Part shown: piece by piece, positions 1 to 6,268 of the stretch
Layout: every line of letters begins with the position of its first letter
How positions within the stretch are numbered: the first letter of the stretch is position 1
Source: Actinomycetes bacterium
GTDB lineage: Bacteria; Actinomycetota; Acidimicrobiia; Acidimicrobiales; RAAP-2
Direction of reading: 5' to 3'
Length of the DNA: 11,053 bases
Assembly (NCBI GenBank): GCA_021805305.1
Contig: JAJZFO010000318.1
Coordinates: 1-11,053 of the forward strand
Program-made: the position numbers and the translations under genes
Notes under the pieces: generated by a model
Told to the model about the DNA's origin: nothing
Databases searched by the model: none
Seen by the model: only the letters and a program-made list of their open reading frames with translations

Positions 1-156
1 CTGAACCAGAAGATCGCCGCCGTGCACAGCTACACCACGGCGTTCAACGTGTCGGCCTTCATCTTCCTCGGTGGGGCCATCGCGGCCGCGGTGATCCTGC
101 GCTCGGGCGCGCCGGCCACCCACGCCGAGAACGACATCCCGGTGGCCGCCCACTGA
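1..156 (+). CDS. C-terminal fragment of a membrane transporter, probably MFS (5' end outside window)
   Basis: Reading frame 1 is open from the first base to a TGA at 154-156, giving 51 residues of a protein whose start lies upstream of the window. The fragment has a soluble/loop beginning with an AVHSYTTAFNV stretch, then a hydrophobic helix (about residues 17-34, rich in Ile/Phe/Leu/Gly/Ala) ending at an Arg, and a short polar tail. This matches the last transmembrane helix and tail of DHA2-type (EmrB/QacA-like) MFS exporters, where a loop with a His-x-AF-type sequence precedes TM14. The exporter at 8668-10203 ends in the same way (GFHAALRVGALSSL). Family assignment rests on this resemblance alone; another polytopic transporter is possible. 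It converges on the phosphoesterase with only 5 bp between the stop codons. Confidence 0.6.
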   Translation: MNQKIAAVHSYTTAFNVSAFIFLGGAIAAAVILRSGAPATHAENDIPVAAH

Positions 157-161
157 GCCTC

Positions 162-1067
162 TCAGAGGTGAAAGGGCCCTATCATCGACGCGGCGCTGCG
201 CGCACCGCCCAGCAAGGGCAGGTGCAGCAGCGTCTCGGTCGTGGCCAGTAGCGAGTAGTGCGTGAAGCGGGTGGCCACGCGCACGCCGGCGGGCACGCTG
301 GGAGCGACCACGATCGTCGGGATCTGGTTGGAGGACGCCTGGGTGTTCTCGTCGAAGGTGATGAAGAGCGCCAGTGACTTCGAGCGGTACTGGCTGCTCG
401 TCACGATCAGGGCCACGTACTTCCTCAACCAGGCGTCGCCGGTCGCGACCGAACAGTCGTGCATGTCGTTGCACACGTTGGGTACGATCATCGTGAAGGC
501 GGCCGACAGGTTGAGCGGCGTGCGCAGGGCGACGTCGTTGCGCGCGCACGTGGGGAGATTGGTGTAGTAGACCGCGGGGTTGTGTCGAGCGGCGTAGGTG
601 CCGCTGGTGACGCGGTCACAGGCCACCGGCATCGACTCGGCGTAGGTGCGCCAGTTCGACGAGAGTTGCGAGAAGATGCTCGCCACGTGCAAGGGGTGCG
701 AACTCGGCTCGTTGTCGTCGGTGATTCCCTGGGGGGACCCCGAGGTGAGGGCGATGTAGTTCGGCAGGCTCGGGTGCGAGGTCGCCACGTCGTTGGTCGC
801 GAGACCGCAGCGAGCGCTGAGCGAGTTGAGGTAGGGAGCGCTCGATGAGCCCATGACGCCATACCCCTCGTTCTCCAGCATGATCCACACCACGTGGGTG
901 TAATGAGCGCTCGACACCACCGCGCAGGGCTTGGCCACCGACGGCGTCGCCGGCGGCGCGGCGCTGGAGGTCGACAAGGGCAACAGCGCGGTCGCGATCG
1001 CGCCGGCGAGGCCGACGCCGGCCACGCGAGAGAAGCGACGCCGTCTTGGCTGGGTCGTGAGGCTCAT
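162..1067 (-). CDS. Secreted phosphoesterase (PF04185-type, acid phosphatase/phospholipase C superfamily)
   Basis: A 301-residue protein. The ATG at 1067-1065 is preferred over a longer in-frame reading from 1220 because AAGGGA (1074-1079) lies 6 nt upstream and a signal peptide begins here. Residues 9-14 read RRRFSR, close to the twin-arginine consensus, followed by a hydrophobic helix (about 15-33) and a Ser/Ala-rich stretch that would suit signal peptidase. Hallmarks of the phosphoesterase family follow in order: WIMLENEGYG (61-70), APYLNSL (77-83), THPSLPNYIALTSG (97-110, written here SHPSLPNY), FITFDEN (235-241), PTIVVAPSVPAG (250-261) and FTHYSLL (268-274). E65/N66, S100, D239/E240 and H270 are the likely metal/nucleophile positions by family analogy. 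Several Cys (48, 87, 150, 174, 199, 205) suit disulfides outside the cell. It probably hydrolyses phosphate esters; the substrate cannot be told. It is monocistronic, 149 bp downstream of the korB stop. Confidence 0.85.
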   Translation of the reverse strand: MSLTTQPRRRRFSRVAGVGLAGAIATALLPLSTSSAAPPATPSVAKPCAVVSSAHYTHVVWIMLENEGYGVMGSSSAPYLNSLSARCGLATNDVATSHPSLPNYIALTSGSPQGITDDNEPSSHPLHVASIFSQLSSNWRTYAESMPVACDRVTSGTYAARHNPAVYYTNLPTCARNDVALRTPLNLSAAFTMIVPNVCNDMHDCSVATGDAWLRKYVALIVTSSQYRSKSLALFITFDENTQASSNQIPTIVVAPSVPAGVRVATRFTHYSLLATTETLLHLPLLGGARSAASMIGPFHL

Positions 1068-1102
1068 CCGTGATCCCTTCGTCGTGGCGTCCGCCGCCGT
1101 CG

Positions 1103-1108
1103 ATTCTA
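1103..1108 (-). promoter_or_regulatory. Putative -10 box of the phosphoesterase gene
   Basis: On the minus strand this reads TAGAAT, a good TANNNT -10 hexamer in an otherwise very GC-rich gap. It would place the transcription start near 1096, about 29 nt before the ATG at 1067. No convincing -35 hexamer is seen at 16-19 bp spacing, so the call rests on the -10 alone. Confidence 0.3.
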
Positions 1109-1171
1109 GAGCCGCTCGCGACGAGCGACGTTGCGCGACGATGACAATACGCGAGCGTGACGCGGCCAGCG

Positions 1172-1197
1172 GTCGCACCCGCGGGTCCGCGGGCGAC
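1172..1197 (-). terminator. GC-rich hairpin downstream of the kor operon, possible terminator
   Basis: CCCGCGG (1178-1184) and CCGCGGG (1187-1193) are perfect inverted arms. GTCG (1172-1175) and CGAC (1194-1197) extend the stem past a 2-nt bulge. The structure lies about 20 nt after the korB stop in the direction of transcription and before the phosphoesterase promoter, where a terminator would be expected. There is no T-tract, so it would be the non-canonical kind often proposed in actinobacteria; the inner loop must open to be sterically possible. Confidence 0.35.
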
Positions 1198-1216
1198 GGA
1201 CCACTGGCGCGTTGGT

Positions 1217-2272
1217 TCAACGAAAATCCTCCTGGAGCTTGGCCAGCGCGGCCGAGCCCGGGCAGAGCTTGGAGAAGGGGACCTTCGAGAGCGCCGTCTC
1301 GGGGGTGTTGTTCATCTCGTGCACGTCGGTGGACGATTCGTTCACGTAGAGCAGGCCCGTGGCGATCTCGCCGCGCTCGTGGCGCTCGCGGATGTACTCT
1401 TCGACCTTCTGGCGGTCGTGGGGGTCGTAGCCCTCGGGCACCGAGCGGAACCGCACCGCGGAGCCGTCGTGCATGATGACCTCGCGCGCGTCGTCCTTGT
1501 GGTGGGGCATGGAGATCTCCTGTTGCCAGGGTACGAAGTCCGTCTCGATCTCCTTGACCTCGTGCTCGCGCATGAAGCGGTAGCTCTTGGTCGAGCCCTC
1601 GTGGTCGTTGAAGGTGACGCAGGGTGAGATGACGTCGACCAGCGCCAGTCCCTTGTGGGCGACGGCCGCTTTGAGCAGCGGGATCAACTGCTCCTTGTCC
1701 CCGGAGAAGCTGCGCGCGAGGAACGTCGCGCCCATCGAGAGTCCGAGCATGATGGGATCGATCGGGGCCACGACGTTGGGCACGCCGCGCTTGGAACGGC
1801 TACCGATATCGGCCGACGCGGAGAACTGCCCCTTGGTCAGGCCGTAGACGCCGTTGTTCTCCAACACGTACACCATGTTGACGTTGCGGCGCATGAGGTG
1901 CGCCAGGTGCCCGATGCCGATCGACAGCGAATCGCCGTCCCCGGAGATCCCGATGTAGGAGAGCTCGCGGTTGGCGGCGTTGGCGCCCGTCGCGATGGTC
2001 GCCATGCGCCCGTGGGCGGAGTTGAAACCGTGGGCCCCGCGAACGAAGTACGTGGGGGTCTTGGACGAGCATCCGATACCCGAGAGCTTGGCGATCATGT
2101 GCGGCGGCATCGAGAGTTCGAAGTACATCTGCGTGATGGCGGCGGTGACCGAGTCGTGGCCGCACCCCGCGCACAGGGTCGACATGGCGCCCTCGTAGTC
2201 GCGCACCGTCAGGCCCAGTTCGTTCTTGGGCAGCACCGCCAGGGGGATCAGTGGCTTGGTGGGTGAACTCAT
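1217..2272 (-). CDS. korB: 2-oxoacid (2-oxoglutarate):ferredoxin oxidoreductase, beta subunit
   Basis: A 351-residue protein with the thiamine-diphosphate and Fe-S machinery of the 2-oxoacid:ferredoxin oxidoreductase family. Visible are CAGCGH (34-39), a third Cys in SGIGCSS (C68) and a fourth in ISPCVTF (C218). The 34/37/68/218 spacing fits the four-Cys ligand set of the catalytic [4Fe-4S] cluster known in archaeal OFOR beta subunits. The TPP/Mg2+ motif is GDGDS (111-115) followed by ENNGVYGLTKGQ (138-149). The C-terminal tail with LCPGSAALAKL (336-346) looks like the actinobacterial KorB type. With KorA it converts a 2-oxoacid plus CoA to acyl-CoA, CO2 and reduced acceptor in the cytoplasm. 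The ATG (2272-2270) overlaps the korA TGA as ATGA, implying translational coupling; upstream in-frame starts inside korA are rejected. Substrate preference for 2-oxoglutarate is inferred from resemblance to mycobacterial KorAB. Confidence 0.93.
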   Translation of the reverse strand: MSSPTKPLIPLAVLPKNELGLTVRDYEGAMSTLCAGCGHDSVTAAITQMYFELSMPPHMIAKLSGIGCSSKTPTYFVRGAHGFNSAHGRMATIATGANAANRELSYIGISGDGDSLSIGIGHLAHLMRRNVNMVYVLENNGVYGLTKGQFSASADIGSRSKRGVPNVVAPIDPIMLGLSMGATFLARSFSGDKEQLIPLLKAAVAHKGLALVDVISPCVTFNDHEGSTKSYRFMREHEVKEIETDFVPWQQEISMPHHKDDAREVIMHDGSAVRFRSVPEGYDPHDRQKVEEYIRERHERGEIATGLLYVNESSTDVHEMNNTPETALSKVPFSKLCPGSAALAKLQEDFR

Positions 2273-4149
2273 GAGCGGACCTCCAACGTGGCGAGCACCG
2301 CGTCGACGACCTGACGGGCACTCAAGGGGAAACCGCCGTAGTGCACCACGGGGTGCATGGCGTTGATGTCGACCTCGGTCTCGAGGGCGATCAGCGAACG
2401 CAGTTGCGCGTCGCGGTTCTGCTCCACGACGAAGCACTGCTCGTGGTCCCGGACGAACTGGCGAACGCTCTCGGCGAAGGGGAATCCGCGCACCCGCAAG
2501 AAGTCGGCGACGATGCCGCGCGCGGCGAGCTCGTCGATCGCCTCGCGCACCGCCAGGTCACAACTGCCCACCGTGATGAGACCCACGTGCGCGCCCGGGC
2601 GTCGCGTCTCGATCGGTGCGGGCACCGCGTGCGTGGCCGCGGCGTGCTTCTTCTTGAGGCGGTCGACCACCTCTTGGTACTGCGCGGGGACCTCGGTGTA
2701 GCGGCCGAACTTGTCGTGACCCGAGCCGCGGATGAAGTACGCGCCCTTGGAGTCCGAGCCCGGCACGGTGCGCGGAGTGACGAAGTCCTGGTCCTCATCG
2801 GTGTAGCGGAAGAACTCGGCGATCCCGGCCAGGTCCCGGTCGTCGAGCACTCGTCCACGGTCTGGGACGAAGTCGTCGTCCCAGGTCAGTTCGGGTACCA
2901 CCCAGTCGTTCATCCCGATGTCGAGGTCCGAGAGGACGAACACCGGTGTCTGGAACCGCTCGGCGATATCGAAGCTCTGCACCGCGAACTCGAAGCACTC
3001 GTGGGGATTGGCCGGGAAGAGCAAGATGTGCTTGGTGTCGCCGTGGCTGGCGTAGGCGCACAGCAGGATGTCGGCCTGCTGGGTACGCGTGGGCATGCCC
3101 GTCGAGGGGCCGGTGCGTTGCACGTCGAAGATGACCGCGGGGATCTCGGTGTAGTAGGCCAGGCCGAGCAACTCGCTCATCAGCGAGATGCCCGGACCTG
3201 ACGTCGAGGTGAAGGCCCTCGCGCCGCTCCACGAGGCACCCAGCACCATCCCGATGGCGGCGATCTCGTCCTCGGCCTGCAAGATGAGGTAGTTGTTCTG
3301 GTAGGAGTCCGGCGCGCCGGGCACCGTCGAGTCGACGGGTTCGCGACGGTACTTCGCGCACAGCGCGGTGAAGTTGTCCATCAGCGCCGTGGCCGGCGTG
3401 ATGGGGTACCAGCCCGCGACGGTGGCGCCGGCGTAGAGGCACCCGAGCGCGCTGGCGGTGTTGCCGTCGATCAAGATGGAGTGCGACGTCTCGTCCATCG
3501 CGACGACGCGCAGGGCCAGGGGGCACGCGAAGTGCTCCCGGGCGTAGTCGTAGCCCAGGCGCAACGCCTTCTGGTTCGACGCGAGCAGCTTCTCGTTGCG
3601 CGAGTAGGACTCGGTCAGGAGTGTCCCGATGACCTCGAGGTCGAGGTCGAGCAACGCGACGAGCGCGCCGGCGTAGGCGATGTTCTTCATCAGCACGCGC
3701 TCGCGCGACGAGGTGAAGTTCTCCAGGCACATCTTGGCCAGTGGCACGCCGAGGAACGTGACGTCATCGCGCATCAGGTGCGCGTCGAGGGGCCAGGAGG
3801 AGTCGTAGAGGACGTAGCCGCCCGCGGTCACCTCGGCGATGTCCTCGGCGTAGGTCTGGGAGTTCATCGCCACCATGAGGTCGTAGTCCAGTGCCCGCGC
3901 GGTGTAGCCCGACTTGTTCACGCGGATCTCGTACCAGGTGGGCAGGCCCTGGATGTTGGAGGGGAAGAGGTTCTTGCCCGAGACCGGGATGCCCATGCGA
4001 AAGATCGCCTGCATCAGCAGCGAGTTGGCGCTGGCCGACCCCGTGCCATTCACGTTGGCGAGCTTCAGGGCGAAGTTGTTGGTCTTGTCCGGGGCCGCCG
4101 TGCGCGGGGCGTCGCTCGCCTGGGTGTCGGATGAGATGGTCGACGTCAT
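2269..4149 (-). CDS. korA: 2-oxoacid (2-oxoglutarate):ferredoxin oxidoreductase, fused gamma-alpha subunit
   Basis: A 626-residue protein in which the gamma domain (about 25-210, PF01558-like; NGTGSASANSLLMQAI at 34-49, PSNIQGLPTWYEIRV at 63-77) is fused to the alpha domain. The alpha part shows GWYPITPATALMDNF (246-260), QAEDEIAAIGMVLGASWSGAR (291-311), TSTSGPGISLMSE (314-326) and QRTGPSTGMPTRTQQAD (344-360), classic for the TPP pyrimidine-side and CoA/substrate region. A middle segment with GAYFIRGSGHDKFGRYTE (469-486) and a C-terminal transketolase-like domain (about 520-620) follow. The length and fused order match the KorA of mycobacteria. GAGGAG sits about 7 nt before the ATG at 4149-4147. 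The gene starts 2 nt after the stop of the upstream Fe-S flavoprotein and ends in an ATGA overlap with korB, so all three genes form one transcript. It acts in the cytoplasm with KorB, probably at the 2-oxoglutarate to succinyl-CoA step of the TCA cycle or its reverse. Confidence 0.93.
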   Translation of the reverse strand: MTSTISSDTQASDAPRTAAPDKTNNFALKLANVNGTGSASANSLLMQAIFRMGIPVSGKNLFPSNIQGLPTWYEIRVNKSGYTARALDYDLMVAMNSQTYAEDIAEVTAGGYVLYDSSWPLDAHLMRDDVTFLGVPLAKMCLENFTSSRERVLMKNIAYAGALVALLDLDLEVIGTLLTESYSRNEKLLASNQKALRLGYDYAREHFACPLALRVVAMDETSHSILIDGNTASALGCLYAGATVAGWYPITPATALMDNFTALCAKYRREPVDSTVPGAPDSYQNNYLILQAEDEIAAIGMVLGASWSGARAFTSTSGPGISLMSELLGLAYYTEIPAVIFDVQRTGPSTGMPTRTQQADILLCAYASHGDTKHILLFPANPHECFEFAVQSFDIAERFQTPVFVLSDLDIGMNDWVVPELTWDDDFVPDRGRVLDDRDLAGIAEFFRYTDEDQDFVTPRTVPGSDSKGAYFIRGSGHDKFGRYTEVPAQYQEVVDRLKKKHAAATHAVPAPIETRRPGAHVGLITVGSCDLAVREAIDELAARGIVADFLRVRGFPFAESVRQFVRDHEQCFVVEQNRDAQLRSLIALETEVDINAMHPVVHYGGFPLSARQVVDAVLATLEVRS

Positions 4150-4151
4150 GG

Positions 4152-5963
4152 TCAGCTCCTCGTGAGGACGTGGTCGGCCCGGGACTTGCCCAGGATGTCG
4201 AAGTTGCCTGCGTAGGGAATGTCCAACTCGAACTTCGCCATGTCCCAGGCCGCCGTCGGGCAGCGTTGGGCGCAGAGTCCGCAGTGCACGCAGACGTTCT
4301 CGTCCTTGACCATGACCCGACCGGTCTGGGGCAACGGGCTCGAGACGTAGATCGCCTGGTCCGGGTTCACCGCGGGTGCGTTGAGTCGACTACGCAGGTC
4401 CGCCTCGTCGCCGTTGGTGGTGATGGTCAGGCAGCGCACCGGGCAGATGTCGATGCAGGCGTCGCACTCGATGCACAGCGACGCCGTGAAGTCGGTCTGG
4501 ACGTCGCAGTTGAGGCAGCGTTGGACCTCGCGGGCGGTCTGTTGCGCGTCGAAGCCCAATTCGACCTCGAGGTCGAGCGCCGCGAAGCGATGGGTCAGTT
4601 CCACGTGGTTCATCTGCTGGCGCGGCGAGGGGTTGTACTCGTTGTGGTAACTCCACTCGGTCATGCCCATCTTCTGACTGGCCAGGGTCATGGACAGGGC
4701 GGGGCGATCGTTGACGTTCTCGCCGCGACAGAACTTGTCGATCGAGATCGCGGCCTGGTGCGCGTGGCTGACCGCCCAGATGATGTTCTTGGGCCCGAAG
4801 GCGGCGTCGCCGCCGAAGAAGACCTGGGGCAGGGTGGACTGCATGGTCGTCTCGTTGAGCACCGGGGTCTCCCATTCACCGAACTCGATGCCCAGGTCGC
4901 GCTCGACCCATTCGAAGGCGTTCTCCTGGCCGATGGCCAGGATCACGTCATCGCACTCGATCACCACGGTCTCGAGGACGCTCGCGTGGCGCGCGCCCTC
5001 GTCCCAGGACACGACGTCGAACTCCATCGCGACCAGCTTGCCGTCCTCGATGACGAAGCGCTTGGGGGAGTGGTTCACCGTGATCTCGATGTCCTCCTCC
5101 TCGGCGTCGTCGAGCTCCCAGGGTGAGGCCTTGAAGTATTCACGCGGGCGCCGCGCCATCACCTTGACGTCACGTCCGCCCAGGCGACGCGAGGTGCGAC
5201 AGCAGTCCATGGCGGTGTTGCCGACGCCGATGATCAGTACCCGTTCGCCGATCGACTCGATGTGCCCGAAGGCCACGGACTTGAGCCACTCGATGCCGAT
5301 GTGGATGTGTGCGCCCGCGTCGTCGTGTCGACCCGGCAACTCGAGTTCCTTGCCCTTGGGGGCACCCACGCCCACGAAGATGGCGTCGAAGTCCTGGGCC
5401 AGCAGGTCGCGCATCGACGTCACGGGCGAGTTGTAGTGCACGACGGCACCCATGTCGATGATCACCTGGGTCTCGGCGTCGAGTACCTCGCCGGGCAGAC
5501 GGAACTCGGGGATGTTCGCGCGCATGAGCCCCCCGGCGCGGTCGTACTTCTCGAAGATGGTCACGTCATAGCCCAGGGGCAGGAGGTCATTGGCGACGGC
5601 CAGCGAGGCGGGTCCCGCACCGATGAGGGCGACGCGCTTGCCGTTCTTGGTCGCCGGCGCGTGGGGTAGGTACTCGGCGATATCACCCTTGAGGTCCGAG
5701 GCGACGCGCTTGAGTCGACAGATGGCCACCGGGTTGCCGTCGACGCGCGTGCGACGGCACGCCGGCTCGCACGGGCGGTCGCAGACGCGGCCCAAGATGC
5801 CCGGGAACACGTTGGATTCGCGGTTGAGCAGGTAGGCGTCATCGAAACGTCCCTGGGCGATCAAGCGGATGTAGCCCGGCACGTCGGTGTGGGCGGGACA
5901 GGCCCACTGGCAGTCGACGACCTGATGGAAGTAATTCGGATCCCGATCATTCGTTGGTTCCAC
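4152..5963 (-). CDS. GltD-type FAD/NAD(P) oxidoreductase with C-terminal 2x[4Fe-4S] ferredoxin domain
   Basis: A 603-residue protein. The N-terminus has the GltD/DPYD-type Fe-S Cys pattern: CQWAC (18-22) and CDRPCEPAC (61-69). FAD-binding GAGPAS (115-120) with an acidic FEK strand end (137-139), then a second Rossmann motif GVGNTAMD (246-253) for NAD(P)H, and FFGGDAAFG (382-390) at the FAD domain end. An extra CLNC (483-486) precedes a ferredoxin-like tail with CIECDACIDICPVRC (497-511) and CVHCGLCAQRCP (558-569), two CxxCxxCxxxC sets. It is the first gene of the operon with korA and korB, so it most likely links KorAB electrons to NAD(P)(H); nucleotide specificity and direction are not readable. 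The GTG at 5963-5961 is chosen because GGAGG lies 7 nt upstream; an in-frame TTG at 6005 has no such site. It is not a glutamate synthase subunit by context: no gltB is adjacent. Confidence 0.85.
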   Translation of the reverse strand: MEPTNDRDPNYFHQVVDCQWACPAHTDVPGYIRLIAQGRFDDAYLLNRESNVFPGILGRVCDRPCEPACRRTRVDGNPVAICRLKRVASDLKGDIAEYLPHAPATKNGKRVALIGAGPASLAVANDLLPLGYDVTIFEKYDRAGGLMRANIPEFRLPGEVLDAETQVIIDMGAVVHYNSPVTSMRDLLAQDFDAIFVGVGAPKGKELELPGRHDDAGAHIHIGIEWLKSVAFGHIESIGERVLIIGVGNTAMDCCRTSRRLGGRDVKVMARRPREYFKASPWELDDAEEEDIEITVNHSPKRFVIEDGKLVAMEFDVVSWDEGARHASVLETVVIECDDVILAIGQENAFEWVERDLGIEFGEWETPVLNETTMQSTLPQVFFGGDAAFGPKNIIWAVSHAHQAAISIDKFCRGENVNDRPALSMTLASQKMGMTEWSYHNEYNPSPRQQMNHVELTHRFAALDLEVELGFDAQQTAREVQRCLNCDVQTDFTASLCIECDACIDICPVRCLTITTNGDEADLRSRLNAPAVNPDQAIYVSSPLPQTGRVMVKDENVCVHCGLCAQRCPTAAWDMAKFELDIPYAGNFDILGKSRADHVLTRS

Positions 5964-5970
5964 CGAACGT

Positions 5971-5975
5971 CCTCC
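5971..5975 (-). promoter_or_regulatory. Shine-Dalgarno that fixes the GTG start of the flavoprotein
   Basis: Minus-strand GGAGG within AGGGAGGA, 7 nt before the GTG at 5963-5961. It decides against the 14-residue longer reading from a TTG at 6005. Confidence 0.7.
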
Positions 5976-6026
5976 CTGATGAATATCGTGACGGGCCACT
6001 CGCAACTGGCGACACGCGCCCTAGTC

Positions 6027-6036
6027 ACTGTATATC
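6027..6036 (-). promoter_or_regulatory. Putative -10 region of the flavoprotein-korA-korB operon
   Basis: On the minus strand the stretch reads GATATACAGT, containing TACAGT (TANNNT) and TATACA. It is one of the few AT-rich patches upstream of the operon. A start near 6020 would give a leader of roughly 55 nt to the GTG at 5963. No clear -35 at a standard spacing is seen, so this is tentative. Confidence 0.3.
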
Positions 6037-6099
6037 GCGGTCGTCGTCGCGCGAGGGTGAAGGAGCGCTAAGAAATAGGGGCCATGGTCACCTGTGCGC

Positions 6100-6135
6100 C
6101 ACTCCCGGCACCCCCGGCACTCCCGGCACCCCCGG
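6100..6135. repeat. Short tandem repeat: 18-bp unit twice (9-bp unit four times)
   Basis: Four 9-bp units alternate CACTCCCGG, CACCCCCGG, CACTCCCGG, CACCCCCGG, so the 18-bp unit is repeated twice exactly. It lies in the intergenic region, about 130 bp before the channel-like gene. The plus strand in one frame would read Thr-Pro-Gly repeats, but that reading precedes the chosen start. It may be a slippage product or a binding array; nothing shows which. Confidence 0.85.
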
Positions 6136-6179
6136 CGCCGACGCGCACCTCGAGGAGGCGCGACGCCCCTCGCGGTGCG

Positions 6180-6209
6180 CTGACGCGACGGCGCGCGAGT
6201 CGGTAGTCT
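6180..6209 (+). promoter_or_regulatory. Putative promoter of the channel-like gene
   Basis: CTGACG (6180-6185, matching the TGAC core of TTGACA) and TAGTCT (6204-6209, TANNNT) are 18 bp apart. Transcription would begin near 6216, about 50 nt before the ATG at 6269. In GC-rich DNA such weak boxes arise by chance, so confidence is low. Confidence 0.3.
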
Positions 6210-6268
6210 CGCCATCAGCATTGCGGCGTGCCAGAGGGGCACCGTCATCGCGCATCGTCAGGAGAAGG

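Larger units (their letters stand above)
5964..6268. other. Divergent intergenic region between the kor operon and the channel-like gene
   Basis: This is 305 bp with no gene I can support. It separates two divergent transcription units and therefore should hold both promoters. The part near the kor side (about 5975-6080) is less GC-rich, with TATA-like and AAGAAATA stretches. The middle carries a 9-bp x 4 repeat (6100-6135). The right part is GC-rich up to the AGGAGAAGG before the ATG at 6269. A plus-strand 40-codon reading from 6083 has no ribosome site and is low-complexity Ala/Pro/Arg, so it is not called. Confidence 0.6.

Noticed and set aside
3891..5126. A 411-codon plus-strand open frame opposite korA and the flavoprotein gene
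   Set aside because: It lies antisense to two genes with clear family motifs, its product is rich in Arg, Val, His and Gly with no recognisable motif, and high-GC DNA commonly leaves such frames open.
4152..5963. Calling the flavoprotein glutamate synthase small subunit (gltD)
   Set aside because: It is longer than GltD owing to the C-terminal ferredoxin domain, sits with korAB, and no gltB is adjacent; only the FAD/NAD(P) core is shared.
5964..6005. Longer start (TTG at 6005) for the Fe-S flavoprotein
   Set aside because: No ribosome site before it, while the GTG at 5963 has GGAGG at 7 nt; the added residues run through that ribosome site and resemble no family N-terminus.
6083..6205. Possible 40-codon small protein on the plus strand
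   Set aside because: No Shine-Dalgarno, composition is Ala/Pro/Arg from the repeat region, and it ends inside the putative promoter of the next gene.
5954..6268. Extended N-terminus of the channel-like protein including Thr-Pro-Gly repeats
   Set aside because: The extension is low-complexity, overlaps the kor operon's start, and lacks a ribosome site; the ATG at 6269 has AGGAG and begins directly with a transmembrane helix.
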